From DASYAE01 sp036501535 (lineage in GTDB: Bacteria; Actinomycetota; Actinomycetes; Streptomycetales; Catenulisporaceae): 64,000 bases of DNA. The first letter of the stretch is position 1, and each line of letters begins with the position of its first letter. Positions 50,944 through 58,306 of the stretch are shown here, piece by piece. The position numbers and the translations under genes are program-made. Location of the stretch: the NCBI GenBank assembly GCA_036501535.1, contig DASYAE010000048.1:1-64000 (forward strand). The letters run 5' to 3'. Below the pieces are notes generated by a model, which worked only from the letters and a program-made list of their open reading frames with translations, was not told where the DNA came from and searched no databases.

Positions 50944-52710
50944 GTGATGAGAGGCAGAGGGAGGGACAAGTCGCGCGGCGACGAATCGCCGGCCGACCTG
51001 CATTCAATCGGCGTGCGACCTGCGATGCCTGGTACGCCGGCGGCCTCTCCGAGGGCGCCGATCCCTGATCAGGGCGGTGTGCACGACCGCGTGCCGCGTC
51101 CGGAGCAAGCACCTGCGCCCGCTGCGTCGGGGTCCCCCGACTCGGCGCCGACGGCGCCCGTCGCGCGGGTCATCGACCCTGACACCGGCAACACGCTGTA
51201 TGTGCCACTGCCGTTGCCCAGCAAGGACGACTCCGACCAGAGCGCGACGCTCGAGCGCACGAAGGTCGGCAATCCGGACTTCGACGGCACGGTCGGCGTG
51301 TCGAGCGCGGCTGCGGGCAGCGTCGGGATCGCGGGCGGTGTGCTCGGTGGCAACGCGCAACAGCGCGGGTTGCGGATAGCCAAGCAGTCCGCTTCCACCG
51401 CGAAGGATGCGGCGGACGCGGTCTATGGGCGAATCCAGCGCGTTACGCACGCTGGCGGCGCGGGCGAGTCCGGCCTGGCGCACGTGATCGAAATGAGCGC
51501 GATCAACAGCGCGGGCGACCTGCTGATCACGCTCGCCCTGGCGAACTCGCTGTTCTTCTCGGTGCAGGCGACCGAGGCGCGCACGAAGGTGGCGCTCTAC
51601 CTGGTCGTCACCATGGTGCCGTTCACCCTTCTGGCCCCGCTGATCGGGCCGCTGCTGGACCGGCTGCGCGGCGGCCGCAGGTTCGCCATGGCGCTGACCG
51701 CGCTGGTGCGCGGGCTGCTCGCGCTCGTCATGGCGCGGGCGATCACCGAGGGCGGATTCGCGCTCTATCCGGCGGCGTTCGGCTGTCTGGCCGCCTCGAA
51801 GGCGTTCGGGATCAGCCGCGCGGCGGTCATCCCGCGGGTGCTGCCAGAGGGCACGACGCTGGTGCGGGCCAACTCGCGGATCACCATCGCGGCCCTGGCG
51901 ATGAGCACGATCGCCACCCCGATCGGCCTCGGTCTGGGCAAGATCGGGGTCACCTGGGAGCTCGGCATGGCCGCGGTGGTCTACTTCGCCTGCATCTGGA
52001 CCGCGCTGCGGCTGCCGAAGTTCGTGGACTCCAACGAGGGCGAGGTCCGGGCGCGGCTGAGCAAGCGGGAGCGGGCGGCCGCGGGCGAACTGACCCGCAC
52101 GATGCCCGACCGGCGGCTGCGCTCGGTGGGGCCCTCGGTGATGCTCGGGCTGCGCGCCAACACGGCGCTCAAGGCGCTGTCCGGCTTCTTCAGCATCTTC
52201 ATGGCGTTCCTGGTGCGGGAGCATCCGATCGACGGCCTGAAGCCGTTGACGACGATTGCCTTCATCGCTGTGGCCATCGCGGTCGGCAGCGGATGCGGCT
52301 CCTTCGTCGGCGGACTGCTAAAGGCGCGCGCGCCCGAGGCGATAGTCACGGCGTCGCTGGCGATGGCTGCGGCCGTCGCGGTGGTCGCTGCGTTCTACTA
52401 CGGGCTCGTCATGGTGCTCGTGCTCTCGTTCTTCGCCGGCGTGTCGCCGGCCATGGCGAAGCTCTCGCTGGACGCGATGATCCAGCGGGACACGGCGGAG
52501 GCGGTGCGCACGTCGGCCTTCGCGCGGTCGGAGACCGTGTTGCAGCTCGCGTGGGTGCTGGGCGGCGGTCTGGCGCTGGCGCTGCCGGGATACGCCTGGC
52601 TCGGCTTGAGCATTTTGGCGGCCGGGCTGTCGATCATGGCGCTGGCGACCGCCAAGTCGTGGTACGACCAGCGGTGGGACCACCACGCAGCGATGGCGGC
52701 GGGAGCCTGA
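50944..52710 (+). CDS. MFS transporter
   Basis: A 588-residue membrane protein. The first about 150 residues are hydrophilic and low-complexity, then about 12 helices start at SAINSAGDLLITLALANSLFFSV. VPFTLLAPLIGPLLDRLRGGRRFAMALTALVRG is the A loop. The long cytoplasmic N-terminus is unusual but shared with actinobacterial homologues beside DUF3027. GTG 50944 / ATG 50947 are both possible. Substrate unknown. Confidence 0.85.
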   Translation: MMRGRGRDKSRGDESPADLHSIGVRPAMPGTPAASPRAPIPDQGGVHDRVPRPEQAPAPAASGSPDSAPTAPVARVIDPDTGNTLYVPLPLPSKDDSDQSATLERTKVGNPDFDGTVGVSSAAAGSVGIAGGVLGGNAQQRGLRIAKQSASTAKDAADAVYGRIQRVTHAGGAGESGLAHVIEMSAINSAGDLLITLALANSLFFSVQATEARTKVALYLVVTMVPFTLLAPLIGPLLDRLRGGRRFAMALTALVRGLLALVMARAITEGGFALYPAAFGCLAASKAFGISRAAVIPRVLPEGTTLVRANSRITIAALAMSTIATPIGLGLGKIGVTWELGMAAVVYFACIWTALRLPKFVDSNEGEVRARLSKRERAAAGELTRTMPDRRLRSVGPSVMLGLRANTALKALSGFFSIFMAFLVREHPIDGLKPLTTIAFIAVAIAVGSGCGSFVGGLLKARAPEAIVTASLAMAAAVAVVAAFYYGLVMVLVLSFFAGVSPAMAKLSLDAMIQRDTAEAVRTSAFARSETVLQLAWVLGGGLALALPGYAWLGLSILAAGLSIMALATAKSWYDQRWDHHAAMAAGA

Positions 52711-52795
52711 CCGGCGGCGGGGCGGGCCAGCGACGGACCAGCGCCTCCGGCCGGTCTTTGGGGGCCCGAATCGCGCGTGACATGATGCGAGAGCC

Positions 52796-53443
52796 ATGAA
52801 GCAGATCTTGATCGTGACCGCGGTGGACGCCGAGCGCGCGGCGATCGAGCGTGGCATTGATGCGATAGGCACACAGGCTGCGGCGAACATCACGCTTATT
52901 GCAGGCGGCGTGGGAGCGGCGAGCGTGGCGGCGGCTACTGCGGAGGCGCTGGTACGGGAACCGCATCGGGTCGTGGTGAGTGCCGGGATCGGCGGCGGCT
53001 TCGAGGGCATGGCGGCGATAGGCGCGCTGTTGGTGGCTGACCGGATCATCGCCGCCGACCTGGGTGCTGAAGATCCGCAGGCGCCGGACGGATTCGCGTC
53101 GGTGGACAGCCTCGGCTTCGGCTCTGCGGTGGTGAACGCGCGGCCGATCGCAGCCCTGGCGCGGCTCGGCGCGGTGCACGGGGACCTGCTGACCGTCAAC
53201 ACGGTCACCGGGACCGCGGAGGGGGCGGCGCGCCTGATGAAGCGTTACCCGGACGCGGTCGGCGAAGCGATGGAAGGTTTCGGCGTGGCGGTGGCGGCGG
53301 CCCGTTTCGGCGTGCCGGCGGCGGAGATCCGCGCGGTCTCCAACCTCGTCGGGCCGCGCAACCGGGACGCGTGGCGGATCGGCGACGCACTCGCCGCGCT
53401 GACCGCCGCGGTTCCAGCACTGATCGAAGGGCTCAGTTCGTGA
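52796..53443 (+). CDS. mqnB: Futalosine hydrolase MqnB
   Basis: A 215-residue nucleosidase of the futalosine menaquinone pathway, releasing hypoxanthine from futalosine. ILIVTAVDAERAAIERG and ITLIAGGVGAASVAAATAEAL are the nucleoside-phosphorylase-like fold, and AVGEAMEGFGVAVAAARFGVPAAEIRAVSNLVGPRNRDAWRIGDAL carries the catalytic region. The stop overlaps mqnD (GTGA). Unlike the MTA/SAH nucleosidases, it has the MqnB EAMEGFG form. Confidence 0.93.
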   Translation: MKQILIVTAVDAERAAIERGIDAIGTQAAANITLIAGGVGAASVAAATAEALVREPHRVVVSAGIGGGFEGMAAIGALLVADRIIAADLGAEDPQAPDGFASVDSLGFGSAVVNARPIAALARLGAVHGDLLTVNTVTGTAEGAARLMKRYPDAVGEAMEGFGVAVAAARFGVPAAEIRAVSNLVGPRNRDAWRIGDALAALTAAVPALIEGLSS

Positions 53444-54315
53444 AGGTCGAGAACATCGATGACGCCGCATCGGAGCGCGCGGGCATGATGAGTAACACCG
53501 GTGCTGATGCCGTGACGATCGCGTATTCGCCGTGCCCGAACGACACGTTCGTGTTCCACGCGTGGGCGCACGGCCTCGTCCCCGGCGCGCCGAAGATCGA
53601 CGTGACGTTCGCCGACATCGACGTGACCAACCAGCTGATAGGCCGCGCCGAGGCGCTTGACGTGATGAAGATTTCGTACGCCGCGCTGCCTGATGCGCTG
53701 ACGGACTATCAGTTGCTGCCGTGCGGAGGCGCGCTCGGCCGTGGCTGTGGGCCGCTGGTGCTGGCTAAGCCGGGATCCGCGGCCGGCGCCGGAGGACTCG
53801 CCGGAGCAAGCGTCGTGGTGCCGAGCCTGAAGTCGACCGCATACCTGTTGTTCCGTCGGTGGCTGGAGGCGCAGGACACGCCTTTGAACGCGGTGACGAT
53901 CTCAGTCATGCCGTTCGACCAGATCATGCCGACGGTGCGCGACGGCGGCGCGGACGCCGGTCTCGTCATCCACGAGGCCAGATTCACCTACCCGGACTTC
54001 GGGCTCGACTGCCTGGCCGACCTCGGCGAGTGGTGGGAGGGCGCGACCGGGGCGCCGATCCCGCTCGGGGCGATCGTGGCCAGGCGCAGCCTCGGGCCGG
54101 CGCGGATCGCGGAGATCACCCGGGTGATCCGGGACTCGGTGCAATACGCCTTCGACCACCCCGAGGCGTCGCACGACTATGTGATGGCGCACGCCCAGGA
54201 GATGGATCCGAAGGTCGCACAGGCGCACATCGGGTTGTACGTGAACGAGTTCACCCGCGACCTGGGCCCGGAGGGTTTCGCCGCGATCGAGCGGCTGCTC
54301 GGCGTCACGCTGTAG
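53440..54315 (+). CDS. mqnD: 1,4-dihydroxy-6-naphthoate synthase MqnD
   Basis: A 291-residue enzyme of the futalosine pathway that acts after cyclic DHFL formation. IAYSPCPNDTFVFHAWAHGLVPG is the family signature, then DVTNQLIGRAEALDVMKISYAALPD and GLVIHEARFTYPDFGL. It resembles a periplasmic-binding-protein fold. GTG 53440 overlaps the mqnB stop by 4 nt; an internal ATG at 53485 is an alternative. mqnA and mqnC are not in the window. Confidence 0.94.
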   Translation: MKVENIDDAASERAGMMSNTGADAVTIAYSPCPNDTFVFHAWAHGLVPGAPKIDVTFADIDVTNQLIGRAEALDVMKISYAALPDALTDYQLLPCGGALGRGCGPLVLAKPGSAAGAGGLAGASVVVPSLKSTAYLLFRRWLEAQDTPLNAVTISVMPFDQIMPTVRDGGADAGLVIHEARFTYPDFGLDCLADLGEWWEGATGAPIPLGAIVARRSLGPARIAEITRVIRDSVQYAFDHPEASHDYVMAHAQEMDPKVAQAHIGLYVNEFTRDLGPEGFAAIERLLGVTL

Positions 54316-54378
54316 CCGGCCGGGCCGCGGACTGCTTGATCGAGGGACGGGACCAGTCCAGCCCGTCACTCGTCAGAG

Positions 54379-54762
54379 TCACACGTCCAGCTGGTCGGCG
54401 ACGGCGCGCAGCAGCTTCGCGACCTTCTGCGCGCTGTCCCGGTCGGGGTACTTGCCCCGGCGCAGCGTGTTCGAGGTGTGGTCGAGGACCTTGATCACGT
54501 CCTCGACGATGACGACCAGCTCCTCGGCCGGCTTACGGGTCGCCGCGACGACGGACGGACGGGCGTCGAGGATCGCCAGGTTCAGCGCGCTCTCGCCGCG
54601 GCGGCCGTCGGCGATGCCGAACTCCACCCGCTGCCCCGGCTTGAGGGAGGTCGTCCCGGCCGGGAGGGCGGAGGAGTGCACGTGCACGTCACCGCCGTCG
54701 TCCCGGGTGATGAAGCCGTAACCCTTTTCGGCGTTGTACCACTTGACCTTGCCGGTTGGCAC
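54379..54762 (-). CDS. Cold-shock domain protein with C-terminal extension
   Basis: A 127-residue protein: an N-terminal CSD (about 1-65; KGYGFIT for RNP1, DVHVHSSAL for RNP2) and a 60-residue C-terminal extension ending LLRAVADQLDV. The extension is alpha-helical (EELVVIVEDVIKVLDHTSNTLRRGKYPDRDSAQKVAKLLR). This longer form is conserved in actinomycetes and found near mqnBD. GTG 54762 with GAGGTAG 6 nt upstream. Unlike the 67-residue CspA, it is likely not a simple cold-shock protein. Confidence 0.92.
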   Translation of the reverse strand: MPTGKVKWYNAEKGYGFITRDDGGDVHVHSSALPAGTTSLKPGQRVEFGIADGRRGESALNLAILDARPSVVAATRKPAEELVVIVEDVIKVLDHTSNTLRRGKYPDRDSAQKVAKLLRAVADQLDV

Positions 54763-54989
54763 GGAACTACCTCGTCTGTCTGTCGTCGGTGCCGGCATTC
54801 GGGACGTCGGCTCGACGGCGCCTTAAGCCTGCGGGAGGGCAGGGAGGACTGATTCACCCTGACGAGTTAAGGCTAGCTGCCGAACGAGCACCGGTCATCT
54901 CGGTTAGCCACTGGGACCCTCCTACCCGCTCACCGCCAGTGATACCTCGTTTGGGGGCACTTGATGAGCAGTCTCCCATTTCGGGCGGC

Positions 54990-55008
54990 TATGGTTAGGC
55001 GACCCTAA
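54990..55008 (+). promoter_or_regulatory. Iron box (IdeR/DmdR1 binding site)
   Basis: TATGGTTAGGCGACCCTAA matches the iron box consensus TTAGGTTAGGCTAACCTAA (known from the literature) at 15 of 19 positions. It lies 30 nt before the start of the sucrase/ferredoxin-like gene, so IdeR-Fe(II) would block its transcription when iron is plentiful. Confidence 0.75.
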
Positions 55009-55037
55009 GTTGACGACCCGACAGATGGCCGCCCACC

Positions 55038-56288
55038 GTGTCCCCCGAAACAGCGCCCCCTGACACAGCCTCCGGAAAAGCCGTGCTTGACAAGGGCGTC
55101 GGCCGACCGCAGGTCGGAGCGCGCAGAAGCGCCCCGGCGAGCCCGGCTGAGGCCGGCCGCGACCGCGAATTCTGCGCGGCGGTGTGCCGCGCGCTCGGCG
55201 AGCCGCTGATCGGGACGGCGCCGCCGGCGGCGATCGGCTGGCTGCTGGTGGAGCATCCCGGGCCGTGGCCGGCATTCGGCCTGCCGCAGGACTTCCCCGA
55301 GGCGCTGGAGGCGTACTGCGCGCGGGCGCTGGAGTTCGGCGTGCGCACTCAGCTGATCCGCCGTCCGGGACGGTCCGGCCGGACGGAGCGGCCGCGCGAG
55401 GGCGACGACGGACGGCGGGCGGCCCGGGTGATGATCGCCGGCGGACCACCGGGGAACCGGTGGTTGGAACAGGTGATGCTTAGCCCGGACGAGTCGGCGG
55501 GCGGAGCATCGCAGTTCGCTGGGCCGAATGGCGCTGGAGCCAGTGTTGGAGCTGGCGCCGGACCATCTGGCGAACCGACCGGGGTCCGTCGGCGAAAACT
55601 CGCGACTGAGCTATTTGCCCTACTCCGAATGGATAAGGACGCCTTCCGCTCCCCGCGCGGGCCCGGTATCGGCGCACCGGCCGCCGCCGCGCTCCTCGTG
55701 TGCGCTCACGGGCGCCGGGAGGTGTGCTGTGCCAAGTACGGACGCCCGGTCGCCGCCGCGCTGCGCGCCGAGTTCGGCCCGATCGCCTGGGAGACGACCC
55801 ACATCGGCGGGGACCGCTTCGCCGCCGGGCTCGTCGCGCTGCCCTCCGGCGCCTACTTCGGCCGGCTCGACCCGGCCGAGGCGGTCCGCGCCGCGCGGGC
55901 GGCGCTCACCGGCGAACTCGACCTCGAGCACTACCGCGGCACCGCCGGAACCCCGGCCGCGGTGCAGGCCGCCGAGTGCTTCCTGCGCCGCGAGTTCGGC
56001 CTGACGCGCATGCACGCGGTGCGGCATATCGGTGGCCGGGGGCTCGCCGAGCGGTTCCGCGTGGACGCATCTGTTGGGGCGTCAGAGAAGCCTTCAGCCG
56101 AGCATGCATCCGTGTTCGAAGTCGAGCTGACACGGCGTCGGGCCGGGTGCGCGCGATTGACCTCGTGCGGCTCCGGCACCGTCGAGCAGCCGCCCGCCTA
56201 CCGGCTTCACTCCATTACCGCGGTGCCCTCAGACTCCAGCGCGCCCAAGGCATCCCCGCCGTCTACTCCTGTCACTGCTGCCTTGTGA
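55038..56288 (+). CDS. Sucrase/ferredoxin-like family protein
   Basis: A 416-residue protein of the Suc_Fer-like family (thioredoxin-like ferredoxin fold). The C-terminal half has LLVCAHGRREVCCAKYGRPVAAALRAEFG, WETTHIGGDRFAAGLVALPSGAYFGRLDP and AECFLRREFG, all family motifs. The cysteines in CAHGRREVCC could hold a [2Fe-2S] cluster. The N-terminal half has an IGWLLVEHPGPWP piece typical of actinobacterial members. GTG 55038. An iron box lies just upstream, so the gene is probably induced by iron starvation. It overlaps the convergent gene by 17 nt. Confidence 0.88.
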   Translation: MSPETAPPDTASGKAVLDKGVGRPQVGARRSAPASPAEAGRDREFCAAVCRALGEPLIGTAPPAAIGWLLVEHPGPWPAFGLPQDFPEALEAYCARALEFGVRTQLIRRPGRSGRTERPREGDDGRRAARVMIAGGPPGNRWLEQVMLSPDESAGGASQFAGPNGAGASVGAGAGPSGEPTGVRRRKLATELFALLRMDKDAFRSPRGPGIGAPAAAALLVCAHGRREVCCAKYGRPVAAALRAEFGPIAWETTHIGGDRFAAGLVALPSGAYFGRLDPAEAVRAARAALTGELDLEHYRGTAGTPAAVQAAECFLRREFGLTRMHAVRHIGGRGLAERFRVDASVGASEKPSAEHASVFEVELTRRRAGCARLTSCGSGTVEQPPAYRLHSITAVPSDSSAPKASPPSTPVTAAL

Positions 56289-57237
56289 CCCCCCGTGCCA
56301 GCCGCCACGACAGGAACAGCGCGGCAAGCACCGCAGCCATGCGCGGCAGTGTGCCGAAGAACGAGGCCGCGCCGGAGAGCAGATCCGCCGTCGACGCGTC
56401 GTGTCCGCCCCAGACGCCGTGCTTGAACAGCCAGAAGCCGAGCGCGTAGAGCAGCACCGAGGTGACCGGCACGCCGACCACCAGGGTCCACTTCTCCACC
56501 TCGCTGAAGAACCTCGAGGTGCACGCCACCAGCCCTGCGACCAGCAGGAGGATCCAGAAGCCGATCATCGCGCCGACGACGAACAGGGCGATCGAGAGGG
56601 CCTCCCAGGGATGCACCCGCGGACCGAAACGCCACGCGGTGCGCGCCCGCTGCACGAACTGCGAGACCTCCGCCGCGACCGCCGACTCCTCCTCGAACTG
56701 CTCCGGCTCCGGGCCGCCGGCCGGGAACATCGTCGCGTTGGCCTCGGCCAGCGCGCCCACGGTCTCCACCGAGTGGTTCGGGGCGAACGGGTCCGGGTCG
56801 AGGCAGATCTCCGGGCCCGTGGCGCCCGTCGCCCCGCCGATCACCGCTCTGGCCGCCGAGACCGGGACGGGGCCGGCCGCGCTCGCCGGGGTCAGCAGCT
56901 CGGCCAGGTCGTCCAGGATCGGCTCCTGCGGACCGTCGAGCGCGGACGCTGAGGCGAGCCTGCGGCTCAGCTGCGCCTGATACTCCGGGTCGCGCTGGAG
57001 CTCCGCGTCCACGATGGTGACCGGGTCGCCGATCCGCTCGAGGATCCGCTCCAGGGTCGTGACATCGCGTCCCAGCCGGGCTCGCTCCTGGCTGATCGTC
57101 TCGCGGAGGCTGTTCACGAACCGCGCCCGCGCGCCGGGCGCCAATCGACCCGAGGCCGCATCGGATACTGAACTGAGGTAAAGGAAAAGGTACTGCTCCG
57201 GATCGGCGTTTCGGCGTCTCGCAGCCTCGCCGCGCAT
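56272..57237 (-). CDS. Membrane protein with HAAS-like N-terminal domain
   Basis: A 321-residue protein. The N-terminal helical domain (about 15-75: EQYLFLYLSSVSDAASGRL, then LRETISQERARLGRDVTTLERILERIGDPVTIVDAELQ) resembles the HAAS/DUF1700 signalling domain. The rest has four hydrophobic segments near 200-321 (WEALSIALFVVGAMIGFWILLLVAGLVACTS, WTLVVGVPVTSVLLYALGFWLF, and one before the C-terminus). ATG 57237 with GGAGG 8 nt upstream. It may sense membrane state, but there is no sigma factor beside it. Confidence 0.7.
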   Translation of the reverse strand: MRGEAARRRNADPEQYLFLYLSSVSDAASGRLAPGARARFVNSLRETISQERARLGRDVTTLERILERIGDPVTIVDAELQRDPEYQAQLSRRLASASALDGPQEPILDDLAELLTPASAAGPVPVSAARAVIGGATGATGPEICLDPDPFAPNHSVETVGALAEANATMFPAGGPEPEQFEEESAVAAEVSQFVQRARTAWRFGPRVHPWEALSIALFVVGAMIGFWILLLVAGLVACTSRFFSEVEKWTLVVGVPVTSVLLYALGFWLFKHGVWGGHDASTADLLSGAASFFGTLPRMAAVLAALFLSWRLARGVTRQQ

Positions 57238-57521
57238 TATTAGGCCTCCATCTGGCGGCGCTGATACCCACGTCACTGAATCGGGCACTGCATTTATTCC
57301 CAGCCTAGAGGGGGACGGCACCGGCGCGCGTGGAGGGACTGGAAGCACGAATGTGGTGTAGAGCACTCGCAATCACCTCGCCAGGGGCCAGGATCGCGGC
57401 CGCGGATCGCCGCGGGCAACCCGGAAACCGCCCCTCAACTGAGCGAAGTAATTGCATACGCACGCGCACGCGCCCGGGTCCGGTGCGCTCCCCGTCAGGG
57501 GCGTATGGGAGGCTGACCGCC

Positions 57522-58238
57522 ATGACTACAGCGCTGCTCGAGGTCATCGCTTTGGACGCCGGGGACGCGCGGCTGGCCGTGGAGGGCGGCGCGGACCGGC
57601 TCGAACTGGTCAGCGCGATGGAGTTCTCCGGGTTCAACCCCGCGGTCGAGACCTTCGCGCAGATCCGGGCCGCGGTGGACGTGCCGCTGCGGGTCATGCT
57701 GCGGCTGCGGGACGGCTTCGCGGCCGGCGGGGCGGCGGGGGTCACGGCGCTCAAGGCCGCGGCGCGCGAGCTGCGCGCGGAGGGCGCCGACGAGTTCGTC
57801 ATCGGCCTGCTCGACCGGTCCGGCGCCGCGGACGTGTCAGCGCTGGAAGACGTGCTGGCGGCGCTGGACGGCAGCGCCTGGACCTTCCACAAGGCGATCG
57901 ACGCGGCGGCGGACCGGGACGCGGTCTTCGACGCCGTGCGGCCGCTGCCCGGGCTCGACACGGTGCTGACCTCGGGTGGGCCGTTTCCGGCCGGCCGGGG
58001 CGTGGAGGTGCTGCGGGCCGAGGCGGCGCGCGAGGCGGACCGCCCGGACGGTCTCAGCATCCTGGTGGGCGGGGGGCTGACGCTCCCGGACCTGCCGGCG
58101 CTGCGGGCGGTCGGGCTGGCGCGGTTCCACGTGGGTTCGGCGGTCCGGGCGACCGGCGACTGGGCCGGGCCGGTCGATCCGGAGCAGGTGGCGGTCTGGC
58201 GCTCGGCGCTCGACGAGCCGACCGAGGCAGCGGTCTGA
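57522..58238 (+). CDS. cutC: CutC family protein
   Basis: A 238-residue TIM-barrel protein of the CutC family. LEVIALDAGDARLAVEGGADRLELVSAMEFSGFNP, VDVPLRVMLRLR, WTFHKAIDAAADR, VLTSGGPFPAGRGVEVLR and the C-terminal FHVGSAVR match the family. CutC was linked to copper tolerance, but its enzyme role is not settled. ATG 57522 with GGGAGG 10 nt upstream. No copper genes lie nearby. Confidence 0.9.
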   Translation: MTTALLEVIALDAGDARLAVEGGADRLELVSAMEFSGFNPAVETFAQIRAAVDVPLRVMLRLRDGFAAGGAAGVTALKAAARELRAEGADEFVIGLLDRSGAADVSALEDVLAALDGSAWTFHKAIDAAADRDAVFDAVRPLPGLDTVLTSGGPFPAGRGVEVLRAEAAREADRPDGLSILVGGGLTLPDLPALRAVGLARFHVGSAVRATGDWAGPVDPEQVAVWRSALDEPTEAAV

Positions 58239-58306
58239 TCGGCAGTCTGACCGGTGCCGGCGATCCCGGCCGCAGGGCCGGATCCCGATGAACGGGAGTG
58301 ATCTGA

